Below are positions 35,280 through 43,925 of a stretch of 64,000 nt of DNA, in pieces. The DNA is taken from the NCBI GenBank assembly GCA_041737835.1, contig JBGSQY010000057.1, one strand, 5' to 3'. Each line of letters begins with the position of its first letter. The first letter of the stretch is position 1. The stretch comes from Bythopirellula sp041737835. Its GTDB lineage: Bacteria; Planctomycetota; Planctomycetia; Pirellulales; Lacipirellulaceae. A program made the translations under genes and the position numbers. Below the pieces are notes generated by a model. The model saw only the letters and a list, made by a program, of their open reading frames with translations, was not told where the DNA came from and searched no databases.

Positions 35280-36944
35280 TCACTCCTCCGCAAACAGCTC
35301 TTTAAGCCGCTTAGTTTGCTCCTCGCTCCAATTCTCGGGTGCCGTCACCGCGATCCAACCATCGATGTAACTCGACGCGGCGAAATTGTGCCCGTAACCA
35401 TGCGGCACGCTTGTGGCCATTGGCAGGTCGAACGCCACTTGCAAGAACGTCACGATCGGCAGCCACGACAAATAAGGCGAAACATCCGGCCCGCGCTCGC
35501 CGATCAGCCATTGCGGCCGGCGGTACAGCAAGTCTTCGGAAAAAAATGTCATCGGGTCGCTGGCGTGTTGAATGTAAACAAACCGCATTGGCCCCCACCG
35601 CTTATTTCCTTCGTTGAGCGAACATTCGCGGCCCGTGAAACGCAGCATCGATCCGTCGCGAAACGTGGGAAGCCAAATCGGCGAATCAGGATTGCGATCG
35701 CGGGTCGTCCGTACCCAAACCTCGCTCGGAAAAGGCGGGCCGCTCCACAGTCCTCCTTGGATCGGATCTTCAAACACGGTAAACAAATCGGCACTCGCCG
35801 CCGAACCGAGTGCCCCCAAGCTTAATCCATGTACGTACAACTTGGGGCGGCTCTCCTCGGGCAACGTCGTCCAATAATAGTAGATTTCGTCGAACAACAC
35901 TCGCGCCGATTCACGCGAGCGCGTGGGGTCGACCAGAATCGTGAGCCAACTCGGTAAATAGGAATACTGCATCGTGACCATCGCTGTGTCCCCTTTGTGC
36001 AGATACTCCACCGTGTCGACGCCCCCCGGATCGAGCCAACCCGTGCCGGTCGGAGTCGCAACAATTAAAACCGAACGATCAAACCCACCCACTCGTTTGA
36101 GTTCTTCGAGCGCAAGCTTGGCACGCTCTTCAACGGATTCTTCAGCCCCCATTCCCGCATAAACGCGCAACGGCTGCTCGGCTTCCTCGCCCCAGAACTC
36201 GCTAATACTCTCTTGCGTGGGGCCACCCACAATAAAATTCTTGCCCCGCCGACCCACGTCGTCCCAATCAATCAGCGACTCCTCGCTACCGGAAGCCGTG
36301 GAACGTGTCGGTTGCTCCACGCCATCGTCAACAACCTGATCCAATTGCAAGAATATGCCATCCGCCGCGTTCAAAAGCAGCCGCGCGAACACGTCGTTCA
36401 CGATCAGCACTAATCCCACCAGCACCACGAGCGTACTCACAACATACGAAACCCGACGCGGCACAACAGCTGTGATCTTGCGGTGAACGTATCGCCACAG
36501 CATTCCGATTGCGCGAGCGATTGCGATCAACACCAAACCCGTGCCCAAAGCAATCAACGCCACGCGCCAGGGATAAGCCGTCGCGACGGGTTCCATCCCC
36601 ATCAACTCACGAATCGAGTTCTGCCAAATAGTCGCACGCCACAAAAAGATCGCCACCACCACGGCCACCACCGTTGTAGTGACACGCTTACTAAGGGTTT
36701 GCAATTTTTCCTGAGGCTTGGGAATTTCTAAATACAGCCACAGCCAAACGAAGAACACCCCCACTCCATAACCGACGGCCAGTGCGAATCCCGACAAAAT
36801 GCCCTGCACCACGAATGGCCGCGGCAATAACGACGGGCTCAGCGATGCTGCAAAGAACAGCGTGGCCACCGCCAAACCGACGAAAGAAAACGACGTCCAA
36901 CCACGCCCCAGCCATTCACGCAATTTTAATATAATACTCAACAT
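35280..36944 (-). CDS. membrane-bound alpha/beta hydrolase (Abhydrolase_9 type)
   Basis: A 554-residue protein. The N-terminal half has about five transmembrane helices (residues 10-215, for example FVGLAVATLFFAASLSPSLL). The outer domain (about 270-554) has the nucleophile elbow YVHGLSLGALGS with Ser near 376, plus the family blocks GGPTQESISEFWGEEAEQP and YLPSWLTILVDPTRSRE. Matches the Abhydrolase_9_N plus Abhydrolase_9 family, of unknown substrate. ATG 36944 starts it just before the first helix; upstream in-frame residues look non-coding. Same strand as treZ, 64 bp upstream. Confidence 0.8.
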   Translation of the reverse strand: MLSIILKLREWLGRGWTSFSFVGLAVATLFFAASLSPSLLPRPFVVQGILSGFALAVGYGVGVFFVWLWLYLEIPKPQEKLQTLSKRVTTTVVAVVVAIFLWRATIWQNSIRELMGMEPVATAYPWRVALIALGTGLVLIAIARAIGMLWRYVHRKITAVVPRRVSYVVSTLVVLVGLVLIVNDVFARLLLNAADGIFLQLDQVVDDGVEQPTRSTASGSEESLIDWDDVGRRGKNFIVGGPTQESISEFWGEEAEQPLRVYAGMGAEESVEERAKLALEELKRVGGFDRSVLIVATPTGTGWLDPGGVDTVEYLHKGDTAMVTMQYSYLPSWLTILVDPTRSRESARVLFDEIYYYWTTLPEESRPKLYVHGLSLGALGSAASADLFTVFEDPIQGGLWSGPPFPSEVWVRTTRDRNPDSPIWLPTFRDGSMLRFTGRECSLNEGNKRWGPMRFVYIQHASDPMTFFSEDLLYRRPQWLIGERGPDVSPYLSWLPIVTFLQVAFDLPMATSVPHGYGHNFAASSYIDGWIAVTAPENWSEEQTKRLKELFAEE

Positions 36945-37055
36945 GCAGGCATTATGCCGTTTCGTGCGCGGCTCGCAACTCCAGACAAAAGCCATATATC
37001 CAGTGGCTGCACGGATCCACAATAATCAGTTATAATCAATCCACTCATCAAACCG

Positions 37056-37087
37056 CCAATGGTTGTGTAAGGTTTGGCAACCAATGG
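37056..37087. promoter_or_regulatory. 10-bp inverted repeat upstream of the FG-GAP gene
   Basis: CCAATGGTTG (37056-37065) and CAACCAATGG (37078-37087) pair with one mismatched position around a 12-base loop. It lies 50 bp before the start of the FG-GAP/PEP-CTERM gene, within its probable promoter or leader. It may be an operator or a leader hairpin. Confidence 0.35.
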
Positions 37088-37136
37088 CCGTTTGTAACGT
37101 AACCCTTATCTTCTCATCATCCTGAAGGGGGCGCTA

Positions 37137-38399
37137 ATGAACTCCTCGGCAGTCAAAATTTCCTTCATGAGCCTCGTGATCATGCTCATGCTTACAAGTC
37201 TTTTCACAAATTCGACACACGCCAGTTTCGGCTCTGAGGTACGGCAAATTGTCGCCTCCGACGGCGGTGCCGGGGCTCCCTTCGGAAACTCCGTCGATCT
37301 GAGCGGACCGATCGCGGTCATCGGCGCTTTCGGCGACGATAGTTTCGGCGAAGGCTCTGGAGCAGCCTATCTCTTCGATCTGAAGACTGGCGCCGAGTTA
37401 CACAAGTTGACCGCGGCCGATGCCGCCGCCGGAGATTCGTTTGGCACGGTCGTCGCGATCAGTGGCAACACGGTCGTCGTTGGAGCAGATTTCAATGACG
37501 ATGCGGGCAATGCTTCTGGATCGGCTTATGTATTCAATGCCGCTACAGGTCAGCAGCAGTTTAAGCTGACATCATTGGATGCCAAAAGTGGCGACCACTT
37601 TGGCCGTACTGTTGACGTCAGCCGCAATGTTGCAATCGTTGGGGCTCATGGCCATGGCGCTAATGACGACGAATACAATAATGGATCGGCTTATCTGTTC
37701 GACGTGACGACCGGTCAGCAACTCTTCAAGCTTGCGCCTTCCGATGTGAATAACCAAGATTGGTTTGGCTGGTCGGTGGCAATCCATGGCAACGTCGCCA
37801 TCGTCGGCGCACGCTACGATGATGAAGCCGCCACCGATGCTGGCGCCGCATACTTATTCGACGTGACGACCGGACAACAGCTCTTCAAGTTGACGGCTGA
37901 TGATGGTGCAACCGGAGACGACTTCGGCTGGTCGGTGGCGATTCATGGCAACAGGGCCGTCGTCGGTGCTCACCTCGACGACGACAATGGCGACTACTCC
38001 GGCTCTGCGTATGTTTTCGACATATTGACCGGCCAACAGTTGTTCAAGCTGACGGCCTTCGACGGCGCAACCGAGGACGAATTTGGCCGGTCTGTCGCTA
38101 TTTCAGGTCAAATCGCCATAGTCGGCGCATCTCACGACGATACATTCGTCAATGCAGCCGGTTCCGCGTATCTGTTCGACATCAGCACGGGCCAGCTGCT
38201 CACCAAACTCACTGCTGATAACGCGACAAACAGCAGCTTCTTCGGCTACACCGTGGCCCTCGATGAACGCACCGCGCTGGTTGGTGCTCTTAACCATCAA
38301 ATGCTCGGGACGGTCTATCAGTTCGCCATCCCTGAACCGGCCACAATAGTAATACTGACTACTTTAATCGTTGCCGCTTCAATGAATCGTCGCTATTAA
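37137..38399 (+). CDS. FG-GAP repeat protein with a PEP-CTERM sorting tail
   Basis: A 420-residue exported protein. Signal peptide at residues 1-29 (MNSSAVKISFMSLVIMLML). Then about seven repeats of roughly 50 residues, each with a pattern like FGWSVAIHGNVAIVGARYDD and GSAYLFDVTTGQQLFKL. These are FG-GAP/beta-propeller-type repeats. The C-terminus is a PEP-CTERM tail: FAIPEPATIVILTTLIVAAS followed by Met-Asn-Arg-Arg. It would be anchored or released by exosortase. Strong ribosome binding site AAGGGGG six bases before the ATG. The repeats are similar enough at DNA level to allow recombination, and a paralogous fragment lies at 43808. Confidence 0.88.
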   Translation: MNSSAVKISFMSLVIMLMLTSLFTNSTHASFGSEVRQIVASDGGAGAPFGNSVDLSGPIAVIGAFGDDSFGEGSGAAYLFDLKTGAELHKLTAADAAAGDSFGTVVAISGNTVVVGADFNDDAGNASGSAYVFNAATGQQQFKLTSLDAKSGDHFGRTVDVSRNVAIVGAHGHGANDDEYNNGSAYLFDVTTGQQLFKLAPSDVNNQDWFGWSVAIHGNVAIVGARYDDEAATDAGAAYLFDVTTGQQLFKLTADDGATGDDFGWSVAIHGNRAVVGAHLDDDNGDYSGSAYVFDILTGQQLFKLTAFDGATEDEFGRSVAISGQIAIVGASHDDTFVNAAGSAYLFDISTGQLLTKLTADNATNSSFFGYTVALDERTALVGALNHQMLGTVYQFAIPEPATIVILTTLIVAASMNRRY

Positions 38400-38410
38400 A
38401 CTTGTATTCG

Positions 38411-38444
38411 TTGCACGTCTTGAATTACGGGTATAATTGTCGAC
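38411..38444 (+). promoter_or_regulatory. promoter of a possibly leaderless mRNA
   Basis: TTGCAC (38411-38416) and TATAAT (38432-38437) are separated by 15 bp, shorter than the ideal 17. The A of the ATG is at 38445, eight bases after the -10 box, where transcription would start. No ribosome binding site fits between them. The AlkD-like mRNA may therefore begin at its start codon. Confidence 0.45.
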
Positions 38445-39110
38445 ATGACCACCAAAGAAATTCTCGCACAACTGAAATCCCTCGGCAACGAGGCCCGCCG
38501 GAAGCACAACATCAAGGCTGGTGCGCCCGATAACCAATTTGGCGTGAAGCTGGGTGACCTCCGCACGCTGGCCAAGAAGATCAAAACCGATCACGAACTC
38601 GCGCTTAAACTTTGGGACACAGGCAACGTCGAAGCGCAACTTCTTGCGACGCTCATCATCAAGCCGACTTCGCTCACCACCAGCGAACTCGACAAATTGA
38701 CTCGCTCCACAACTTGTGCGCAGGTGGCCGATTGGCTTAACGCCTATGTCGTCGCCCAACATCCCGAGAAGGATTCGCTCCGCGAGAAATGGATGAAGGC
38801 GAAAGATCGCTGGGCCGCTCGCGCTGGCTGGAACCTCACCGCTAGCCGGATCAACAAAGGGACTGACGACTTCGATCTCACCGCACTCCTCGATCTCATC
38901 GAGAAAGAAATGCCTAAAGCCATGCCCGAGGTCCAGTGGACCATGAACAACACGCTCGGCGCGATTGGCATTCACAACCCCAAGCTCCGCAAGCGCGCGG
39001 TCGCTATTGGCGAAAAAATCGGCCTCTATCGCGACTGGCCGGTCTCCAAAGGTTGCACTCCCCCTTATGTGCCAGTTTGGGTCGAAGCCATGGTAAAGCG
39101 GCAGGGCTGA
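38445..39110 (+). CDS. DNA alkylation repeat (AlkD-like) protein
   Basis: A 221-residue all-helical protein of the DNA alkylation repeat family, which includes DNA glycosylases such as AlkD. Visible motifs are FGVKLGDLRTLAKKIK near residue 32, the HEAT-like helices ALKLWDTGNVEAQLLATLI and WMKAKDRWAARAGWNLTA, and a conserved ending VSKGCTPPYVPVWVEAM. The family's catalytic residues are not certain in this subgroup, so DNA repair is likely but not proven. It follows the FG-GAP gene by 45 bp but has its own promoter. Confidence 0.8.
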   Translation: MTTKEILAQLKSLGNEARRKHNIKAGAPDNQFGVKLGDLRTLAKKIKTDHELALKLWDTGNVEAQLLATLIIKPTSLTTSELDKLTRSTTCAQVADWLNAYVVAQHPEKDSLREKWMKAKDRWAARAGWNLTASRINKGTDDFDLTALLDLIEKEMPKAMPEVQWTMNNTLGAIGIHNPKLRKRAVAIGEKIGLYRDWPVSKGCTPPYVPVWVEAMVKRQG

Positions 39111-39307
39111 CGAGTTTTGCGCATTGCTGCATGCACTCCGTTTTTTTAACCAGTTCTATCTGCACCAAAATGGCTGAAGCAGTGGATCTCTCAGCAACTT
39201 AGAAACCAATCATGGCGGTTTGACATGACAGCCGTTACAATTCTCAAGTTCCCACGCAAGTCATCCTGCCCCCGATACTTGGACATCGCCCTCTCTGGAG
39301 ATATCAA

Positions 39308-40288
39308 ATGCTCAAGCTGTCGTTACGACGCCTAATGATTCCTTTACTGGTACTTTCGGCGTTCGGATTTCGCACATCAAGCGATAGCTTCGCGCAACAA
39401 ACGCCGCAGGTACTTTATAAAACCGCCAAAGTCGGCGACCTCGATATTTTCTATCGTGAAGCCGGTCCGAAAGACGCTCCCACGCTCCTGCTGCTGCATG
39501 GCTTTCCCACGAGCTCACAGATGTTTCGCAATTTACTCCCCGCGCTGGCGGACAAGTATCACGTGATTGCTCCGGACTATCCCGGCTATGGCCACAGCTC
39601 GATGCCCGACCACGACAAATTCGAGTACACGTTCGACAACGTGGCCCAAGTGATGGACGAGTTCACCAACAAAATCGGGCTGACGAAGTATGCCCTGTAT
39701 GTGCAGGATTACGGCGCGCCGATTGGCTACCGCCTGGCTTCCGCTCATCCGGATCGGATCACCGCCATCGTGGTGCAAAACGGCAACGCCTACGACGAAG
39801 GGATCGACAACGACTTTTGGAAGCCGGTTAAAGCCTACTGGAGTGAGCCTGACAGCAAAGAAAAGCGTGACGCCCTTCGCAGTCTGCTCACCTATGACGC
39901 TACGAAATGGCAGTACACCGAAGGCGTGAAGAACCTCGAACTCGTCAGCCCCGACGGTCCGACCCACGACCAGTTTCTGCTCGACCGAACGGGCAACGAC
40001 GAAATTCAACTCGATATGTTTCTCAGCTACGGCAGCAACCCTCCGCTCTATCCGAAATGGCAAGAATATTTTCGCAAGCATCAGCCGCCGATGTTGATCG
40101 TGTGGGGCAAAAACGACAAGATTTTTCCGCCCGAAGGTGCCGAGCCGTATAAGCGTGACCTCAAAACGTTGGAATTCCACTTGCTTGACGCCGGCCATTT
40201 TGCCTTGGAATCCAATGGCGACGAGATTGCTTCTTACATGCGAGATTTCCTTGGCAAGCATGTGACGACTCCGTCAGACGCACACTAG
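39308..40288 (+). CDS. exported alpha/beta hydrolase with an Asp nucleophile (epoxide hydrolase / dehalogenase type)
   Basis: A 326-residue protein with an N-terminal signal peptide (about 1-31, MLKLSLRRLMIPLLVLSAFG). The hydrolase core shows the oxyanion motif LLLHGFPTSSQMFR, PDYPGYGHSSMP and the nucleophile elbow YVQDYGAPIG, where Asp near 133 replaces the more common Ser. That residue, plus His in LLDAGHFALES near 297, fits epoxide hydrolases and haloalkane dehalogenases. The substrate is unknown. It heads a run of three plus-strand genes (18 and 28 bp apart). Confidence 0.8.
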   Translation: MLKLSLRRLMIPLLVLSAFGFRTSSDSFAQQTPQVLYKTAKVGDLDIFYREAGPKDAPTLLLLHGFPTSSQMFRNLLPALADKYHVIAPDYPGYGHSSMPDHDKFEYTFDNVAQVMDEFTNKIGLTKYALYVQDYGAPIGYRLASAHPDRITAIVVQNGNAYDEGIDNDFWKPVKAYWSEPDSKEKRDALRSLLTYDATKWQYTEGVKNLELVSPDGPTHDQFLLDRTGNDEIQLDMFLSYGSNPPLYPKWQEYFRKHQPPMLIVWGKNDKIFPPEGAEPYKRDLKTLEFHLLDAGHFALESNGDEIASYMRDFLGKHVTTPSDAH

Positions 40289-40306
40289 CGACGAAAGACG
40301 TCGACC

Positions 40307-40960
40307 ATGTCTGCACACCCACCTGCTGACGATCTAACTTTCTCGAGCGACATCGCCTTTACCCCGGCCGTCAAAACGATTCAGAGTCAAAAGGGCTCCC
40401 GGGCAAGTTATGCCCGCATGGAGCAAGGCGGGAGTTGGCAGACGACAGTCACTCCCCAGTTGGCAGAGTTCTTGTCTAGCTTGGATATGTTTTATCTCAG
40501 CACGGCGAATGCCCAGGGCCAGCCCTATATTCAATATCGCGGCGGCTCGCCAGGGTTTCTGAAAGTCCTCGATGAGCACACGCTCGGCTTTGCGGACTTT
40601 GGCGGCAATCGCCAATACATCACGCTCGGCAATCTTTCGGAGAATCCACAGGCATTCATCTTCTTGATGGATTATGCGAACAGCCAGCGCGTCAAACTTT
40701 GGGGCAAGGCACGAGTGATCGAAGGGGATGCGGCTCTGGAAGAGCAGCTTCGAGATTATAAATATCCAGGCAAAGTGGAACGGGTCCTTCTCTTTACCGT
40801 CGAAGCCTGGGATGTGAATTGCTCGCAGCACATTCACCAGCGGTTTTCGCAGCGGCAGATCGCGCCACTGATCGAACAACTCGAAGAGCGGATTGCGGAT
40901 TTGGAGTCGGAAGTGAAGCACCTGAGATCCCAACTCGCTGCCAACGAGAGTCCCTCATGA
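40307..40960 (+). CDS. pyridoxamine 5'-phosphate oxidase-like flavoprotein
   Basis: A 217-residue FMN-binding split-barrel protein. Residues 40-160 carry the family pattern FYLSTANAQGQPYIQYRGG, FADFGGNRQYITLGNL and AFIFLMDYANSQRVKLWG. A C-terminal coiled coil follows (about 185-215, IEQLEERIADLESEVKHLR), which is unusual for plain PNPOx and may mediate assembly. It probably acts as a flavin reductase-like or electron-transfer protein, not as PdxH. It is 18 bp after the hydrolase. Confidence 0.82.
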   Translation: MSAHPPADDLTFSSDIAFTPAVKTIQSQKGSRASYARMEQGGSWQTTVTPQLAEFLSSLDMFYLSTANAQGQPYIQYRGGSPGFLKVLDEHTLGFADFGGNRQYITLGNLSENPQAFIFLMDYANSQRVKLWGKARVIEGDAALEEQLRDYKYPGKVERVLLFTVEAWDVNCSQHIHQRFSQRQIAPLIEQLEERIADLESEVKHLRSQLAANESPS

Positions 40961-40988
40961 CAAAAAGCAGTCCCTAAGTGCGAACATC

Positions 40989-42083
40989 TTGGAACTCGGG
41001 TGTGTCTTATATCCACACCAACGGGGACCGAATATTTTGGATAACCTCCCGCTTCGCAACATTGGATGGAAGCCATTCTTCGAGCAACAAGTCTCCCCCA
41101 AGATGCTGGAGACTACGGTGGTGGCACGTGTATCGGCTCACCATGGAAGTCAAGTTCTTATGCTGGGGACGGCAGGTGAATTTCGCGTTCCGACGCAGCT
41201 TGCCGAATCTGTCGGTGAAATCGCAGTCGGTGATTGGCTCGTGCTCTCTGCCAAGGACCACCGTGCCGTCGAGCGGCTTGAGCGACAGACATTACTGTAT
41301 CGCAAAGCCTCGGGCGAGGAAGTAAAACCTCAGCTTCTCGCAGCAAACGTCGACACGATCTTCATCGTCAGTTCGTGCAACGAGGAATTCAACTTGTCGC
41401 GCATCGAAAGATATCTGGCACTGACAATTCAATCCGGGGCAACTCCCATCGTGATTTTGACAAAGGTTGATCTTTGTGGCGACCCTGCCACGTTGCGGCG
41501 ACAGGTCGAGCAGATTCATTCCGGATTGTTAGTTGAAACTCTTGATGCACGCGAGTCCGTTCAGGCAGAAACGCTGACTGCTTGGTGCGGTTCGGGACAA
41601 ACTGTGGCACTCTTAGGTTCATCCGGCGTGGGAAAGTCGACTCTCGCCAACTCCCTGGGAGCGGGCACTCTGGCGACAGGCGAGATTCGCAATAAAGACG
41701 GCAAGGGTCGACACACCACAACGTCACGGTCTCTCCATCTGCTGCCCAGCGGTGGCGTCTTGGTCGATAGTCCTGGAATCCGCGAGCTGCAATTACCAGC
41801 TTGCGAAGACGGTCTGCTGCACGTATTTGAAGATGTCTTCCAAATTGCCGCTCTCTGCCGTTTCAGCAATTGTAGTCACGACGGCGATGCGGGCTGCGCT
41901 GTGATAGCTGCCGTAGAGTCGGGCGATCTCGACCCGCGGCGCTTTGCCAATTTTCAGAAACTCATCGCCGAACAGGCACACAATTCAAGAACCTTGGCAG
42001 AACGTCATGAGCGCGATCGAAAAATGGGCCGGTTCTTTAAATCGGTCCTCGAGACCAAACAGCGTTATCGTGAAGAGAACTGA
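40989..42083 (+). CDS. rsgA: ribosome small subunit-dependent GTPase A
   Basis: A 364-residue GTPase that helps mature the 30S subunit. The OB-fold N-terminus runs to about 130. The circularly permuted GTPase order is visible: G4 TKVD near 157, G1 GSSGVGKST near 210, G3 DSPGIRE near 259, then the zinc-binding motif CRFSNCSHDGDAGC near 290-303. The start is uncertain: the frame begins with TTG at 40989 without a clear ribosome binding site, and TTG at 41037 is an alternative; an ATG is not near. A terminator follows at 42126. Confidence 0.9.
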   Translation: MELGCVLYPHQRGPNILDNLPLRNIGWKPFFEQQVSPKMLETTVVARVSAHHGSQVLMLGTAGEFRVPTQLAESVGEIAVGDWLVLSAKDHRAVERLERQTLLYRKASGEEVKPQLLAANVDTIFIVSSCNEEFNLSRIERYLALTIQSGATPIVILTKVDLCGDPATLRRQVEQIHSGLLVETLDARESVQAETLTAWCGSGQTVALLGSSGVGKSTLANSLGAGTLATGEIRNKDGKGRHTTTSRSLHLLPSGGVLVDSPGIRELQLPACEDGLLHVFEDVFQIAALCRFSNCSHDGDAGCAVIAAVESGDLDPRRFANFQKLIAEQAHNSRTLAERHERDRKMGRFFKSVLETKQRYREEN

Positions 42084-42125
42084 ACGGGTTCGTGGCAACG
42101 ATACTGATTCTATTTATTGACCTGC

Positions 42126-42154
42126 AGCCGGTTCCACAAAACGTGGAGCCGGCT
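42126..42154 (+). terminator. rho-independent-type hairpin after rsgA
   Basis: AGCCGGTTCCAC (42126-42137) pairs with GTGGAGCCGGCT (42143-42154), with one G-U pair, around a five-base loop; ATTTA follows. It is 43 bp after the rsgA stop. The U tract is weak but the stem is strong. Confidence 0.65.
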
Positions 42155-42257
42155 ATTTAGTTGAGGCTACTACCTGCATGCTGGCGAAGTTATCCATTAC
42201 GGCGCGAGAATTGCCTAAGTGATACACGGAACATCCGGACACAGAGAGGGCCCCGCC

Positions 42258-42413
42258 ATGTATTTTCTTCCAAAAATGCTTGTTCGCCTCGTAAAGACGG
42301 GCGAAGTATTCGTCGTGCAACGTATTACTGGCAACAATTGCCTGGAAATTTTCGACGGTGTTAAGAAAGCCGTCGTGCGGCCATCTGAACTCAGACGGGC
42401 CAACTCGGTTTAG
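42258..42413 (+). CDS. small hypothetical protein
   Basis: A 51-residue frame starting at ATG 42258, with GAGAGGG upstream. The content (MYFLPKMLVRLVKTGEVFVV, then a Q-R-I-T-G and a D-G-V-K-K segment) alternates hydrophobic and polar residues as in a small beta-barrel. No family recognised. Short, so it could be spurious. Confidence 0.4.
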   Translation: MYFLPKMLVRLVKTGEVFVVQRITGNNCLEIFDGVKKAVVRPSELRRANSV

Positions 42414-42514
42414 GCAGAACCGGAGTTGTATTTAGGTTGCGGCCATCTGCATTCGCTGATGCCAGTACTTGTCAGGTTTCCATCACCAAATGTTCTAGCC
42501 GGAAAGCTCGCCCT

Positions 42515-42706
42515 ATGGCCGAGAAGTACGAACCCACACAGTTGCAAATTCGCGACGGCTGTCGATTAATTCAAGAAGCTTGGAGTGTCGCTGAGCGCTG
42601 TCGTCGAGCTGTGTGGCTGCACAAGGATGACTTACGCGCGTCGATCCCTCAATTCAGTCACGACGATATTCGCTTTGCCTCACGCGGCCATAGTGAAGGA
42701 CAGTAA
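42515..42706 (+). CDS. small hypothetical protein, helical
   Basis: A 63-residue frame from ATG 42515 in MAEKYEPTQLQIRDGCRL, with Glu/Arg-rich helical content (EAWSVAERCRRAVWLHKDD). It resembles in composition the small planctomycete proteins with W-S-x-x-E-R-x-R-R-A motifs. The ribosome binding site is only moderate (GGAAAG). It lies between the 51-residue ORF and the GDSL gene. Confidence 0.4.
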   Translation: MAEKYEPTQLQIRDGCRLIQEAWSVAERCRRAVWLHKDDLRASIPQFSHDDIRFASRGHSEGQ

Positions 42707-42751
42707 CTCATGGCGCCGGTATTGGTTTTTCAATAGACATGAAGGAGCAAG

Positions 42752-43804
42752 ATGATGAAGTTTTATTGTGCCGTTACCATCGCGTGCTTAGCCTTTGTGA
42801 ACATTGCTGGAGCAGCTGACTTTAATAATGTCGTATCCGTGGGAGACAGTTTGCTGGACGATGTGTTAGGGCTGAGAAGCCCATTGGTTTCGGAACACTT
42901 GGCCGATCGGCTCGATGCGGACCTCACCCAACTGGCTCGCATTGGTGCGACCTCTGGTGGATTGATTCGACAAGGGCAGCACACGCAAGCCGCTGCGGAA
43001 TTCGGCCCGGGAGACTTGGCCACCTTATGGATTGGCGGCAACGATTTTTTCCTCAGCATGGCCAACCCTTTTGGCGTGAAGAGTGGCAACTTCCGTTTCC
43101 TCGATACTCTGGAAGGTAATGTCGATACGATCTTGGGCACTCTCCGCGGAGCGGGGCTCGAAGTGCTTGTTTTCAATTTGCCAGATATGGCGGCCGTGCC
43201 AGTGAGCGACGTGTTGACGATTTTTAATTCGCGTCTGGAAAATGTCACTGAGGCCACGCTGGAGTGGAACGATCGGCTGGCTGCGCTTGCCGACTCACAT
43301 GGCGCGCATCTGGTGGATGTCTACTCTTATTTTGAAGATGTGGCTGCCAATCCAGAACAATACAAAATAGCCGGCAATGAGTTGGTGTTAGGCCCCGAAT
43401 ATGGATGCGAGCTCTGCGTGTTTGCCGAGCCAATCCATCCCTCGAAATTGGGCCAAGGCTTACTCGCCAATCTTGCGATTGATGTTTTCAATGAAGCGTT
43501 CCCTTCCAGCACTCCGCTCGAACGACTCACGGAGGCGGAGCTTGCGCAACTCGCGGGGGTCAATCCAATTGGTGATTTTTTAAACCGCTGGCAAGAATCA
43601 TTTGGCCAGGACGACGGTGGTGATTTCGATGGCGACAACGACACCGATGGCCGTGACTTTCTCGCCTGGCAGCAACAACTCGGCAGCGCCCCTGAGGGGG
43701 CCGTGAGTACAGCCATACCGGAACCGTCTTCTTGGATGCTACTGTCGCTCGCAGTGATAGGTTGCGTATATCCCAAACGGCATAGAGCCGTCCAGAAACT
43801 CTAA
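42752..43804 (+). CDS. exported GDSL-like hydrolase with dockerin-like loop and PEP-CTERM tail
   Basis: A 350-residue protein with signal peptide (residues 1-21). The SGNH/GDSL motif block I is VVSVGDSLLDD with Ser33. Block III is IGGNDFF near 94-100. The catalytic His is in FAEPIHPSK near 227, but the usual Asp two residues before is Glu (E-P-I-H, not D-x-x-H). Near residue 290 a calcium loop, DFDGDNDTDGRDFLAWQ, is almost the same as one in the giant protein at 1154-7801. The C-terminus is PEP-CTERM-like (IPEPSSWMLLSLAVIGCV). Likely a secreted esterase or lipase. AAGGAG lies just before the first of two adjacent ATGs. Confidence 0.82.
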   Translation: MMKFYCAVTIACLAFVNIAGAADFNNVVSVGDSLLDDVLGLRSPLVSEHLADRLDADLTQLARIGATSGGLIRQGQHTQAAAEFGPGDLATLWIGGNDFFLSMANPFGVKSGNFRFLDTLEGNVDTILGTLRGAGLEVLVFNLPDMAAVPVSDVLTIFNSRLENVTEATLEWNDRLAALADSHGAHLVDVYSYFEDVAANPEQYKIAGNELVLGPEYGCELCVFAEPIHPSKLGQGLLANLAIDVFNEAFPSSTPLERLTEAELAQLAGVNPIGDFLNRWQESFGQDDGGDFDGDNDTDGRDFLAWQQQLGSAPEGAVSTAIPEPSSWMLLSLAVIGCVYPKRHRAVQKL

Positions 43805-43807
43805 AAA

Positions 43808-43886
43808 CGCACCGCCCTGGTCGGCGCCCTCGAGCGGCCAAGGCGTGGGTCGGCCTATCAATTCGTCATTCCACCATTGATTAAGC
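43808..43886 (+). pseudogene. remnant of the 3' part of an FG-GAP / PEP-CTERM paralogue
   Basis: The DNA translates as RTALVGALERPRRGSAYQF then V-I-P, matching RTALVGALNHQMLGTVYQF and A-I-P from the end of the FG-GAP gene (residues about 378-399). It begins four bases after the GDSL stop codon, has no start, and leaves the family after the Pro. It is a leftover from a lost paralogue or a recombination event. Confidence 0.6.
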
Positions 43887-43925
43887 AACACGGGTGGGCA
43901 AATGTTCTGAGACCTCTCCTGGTGA

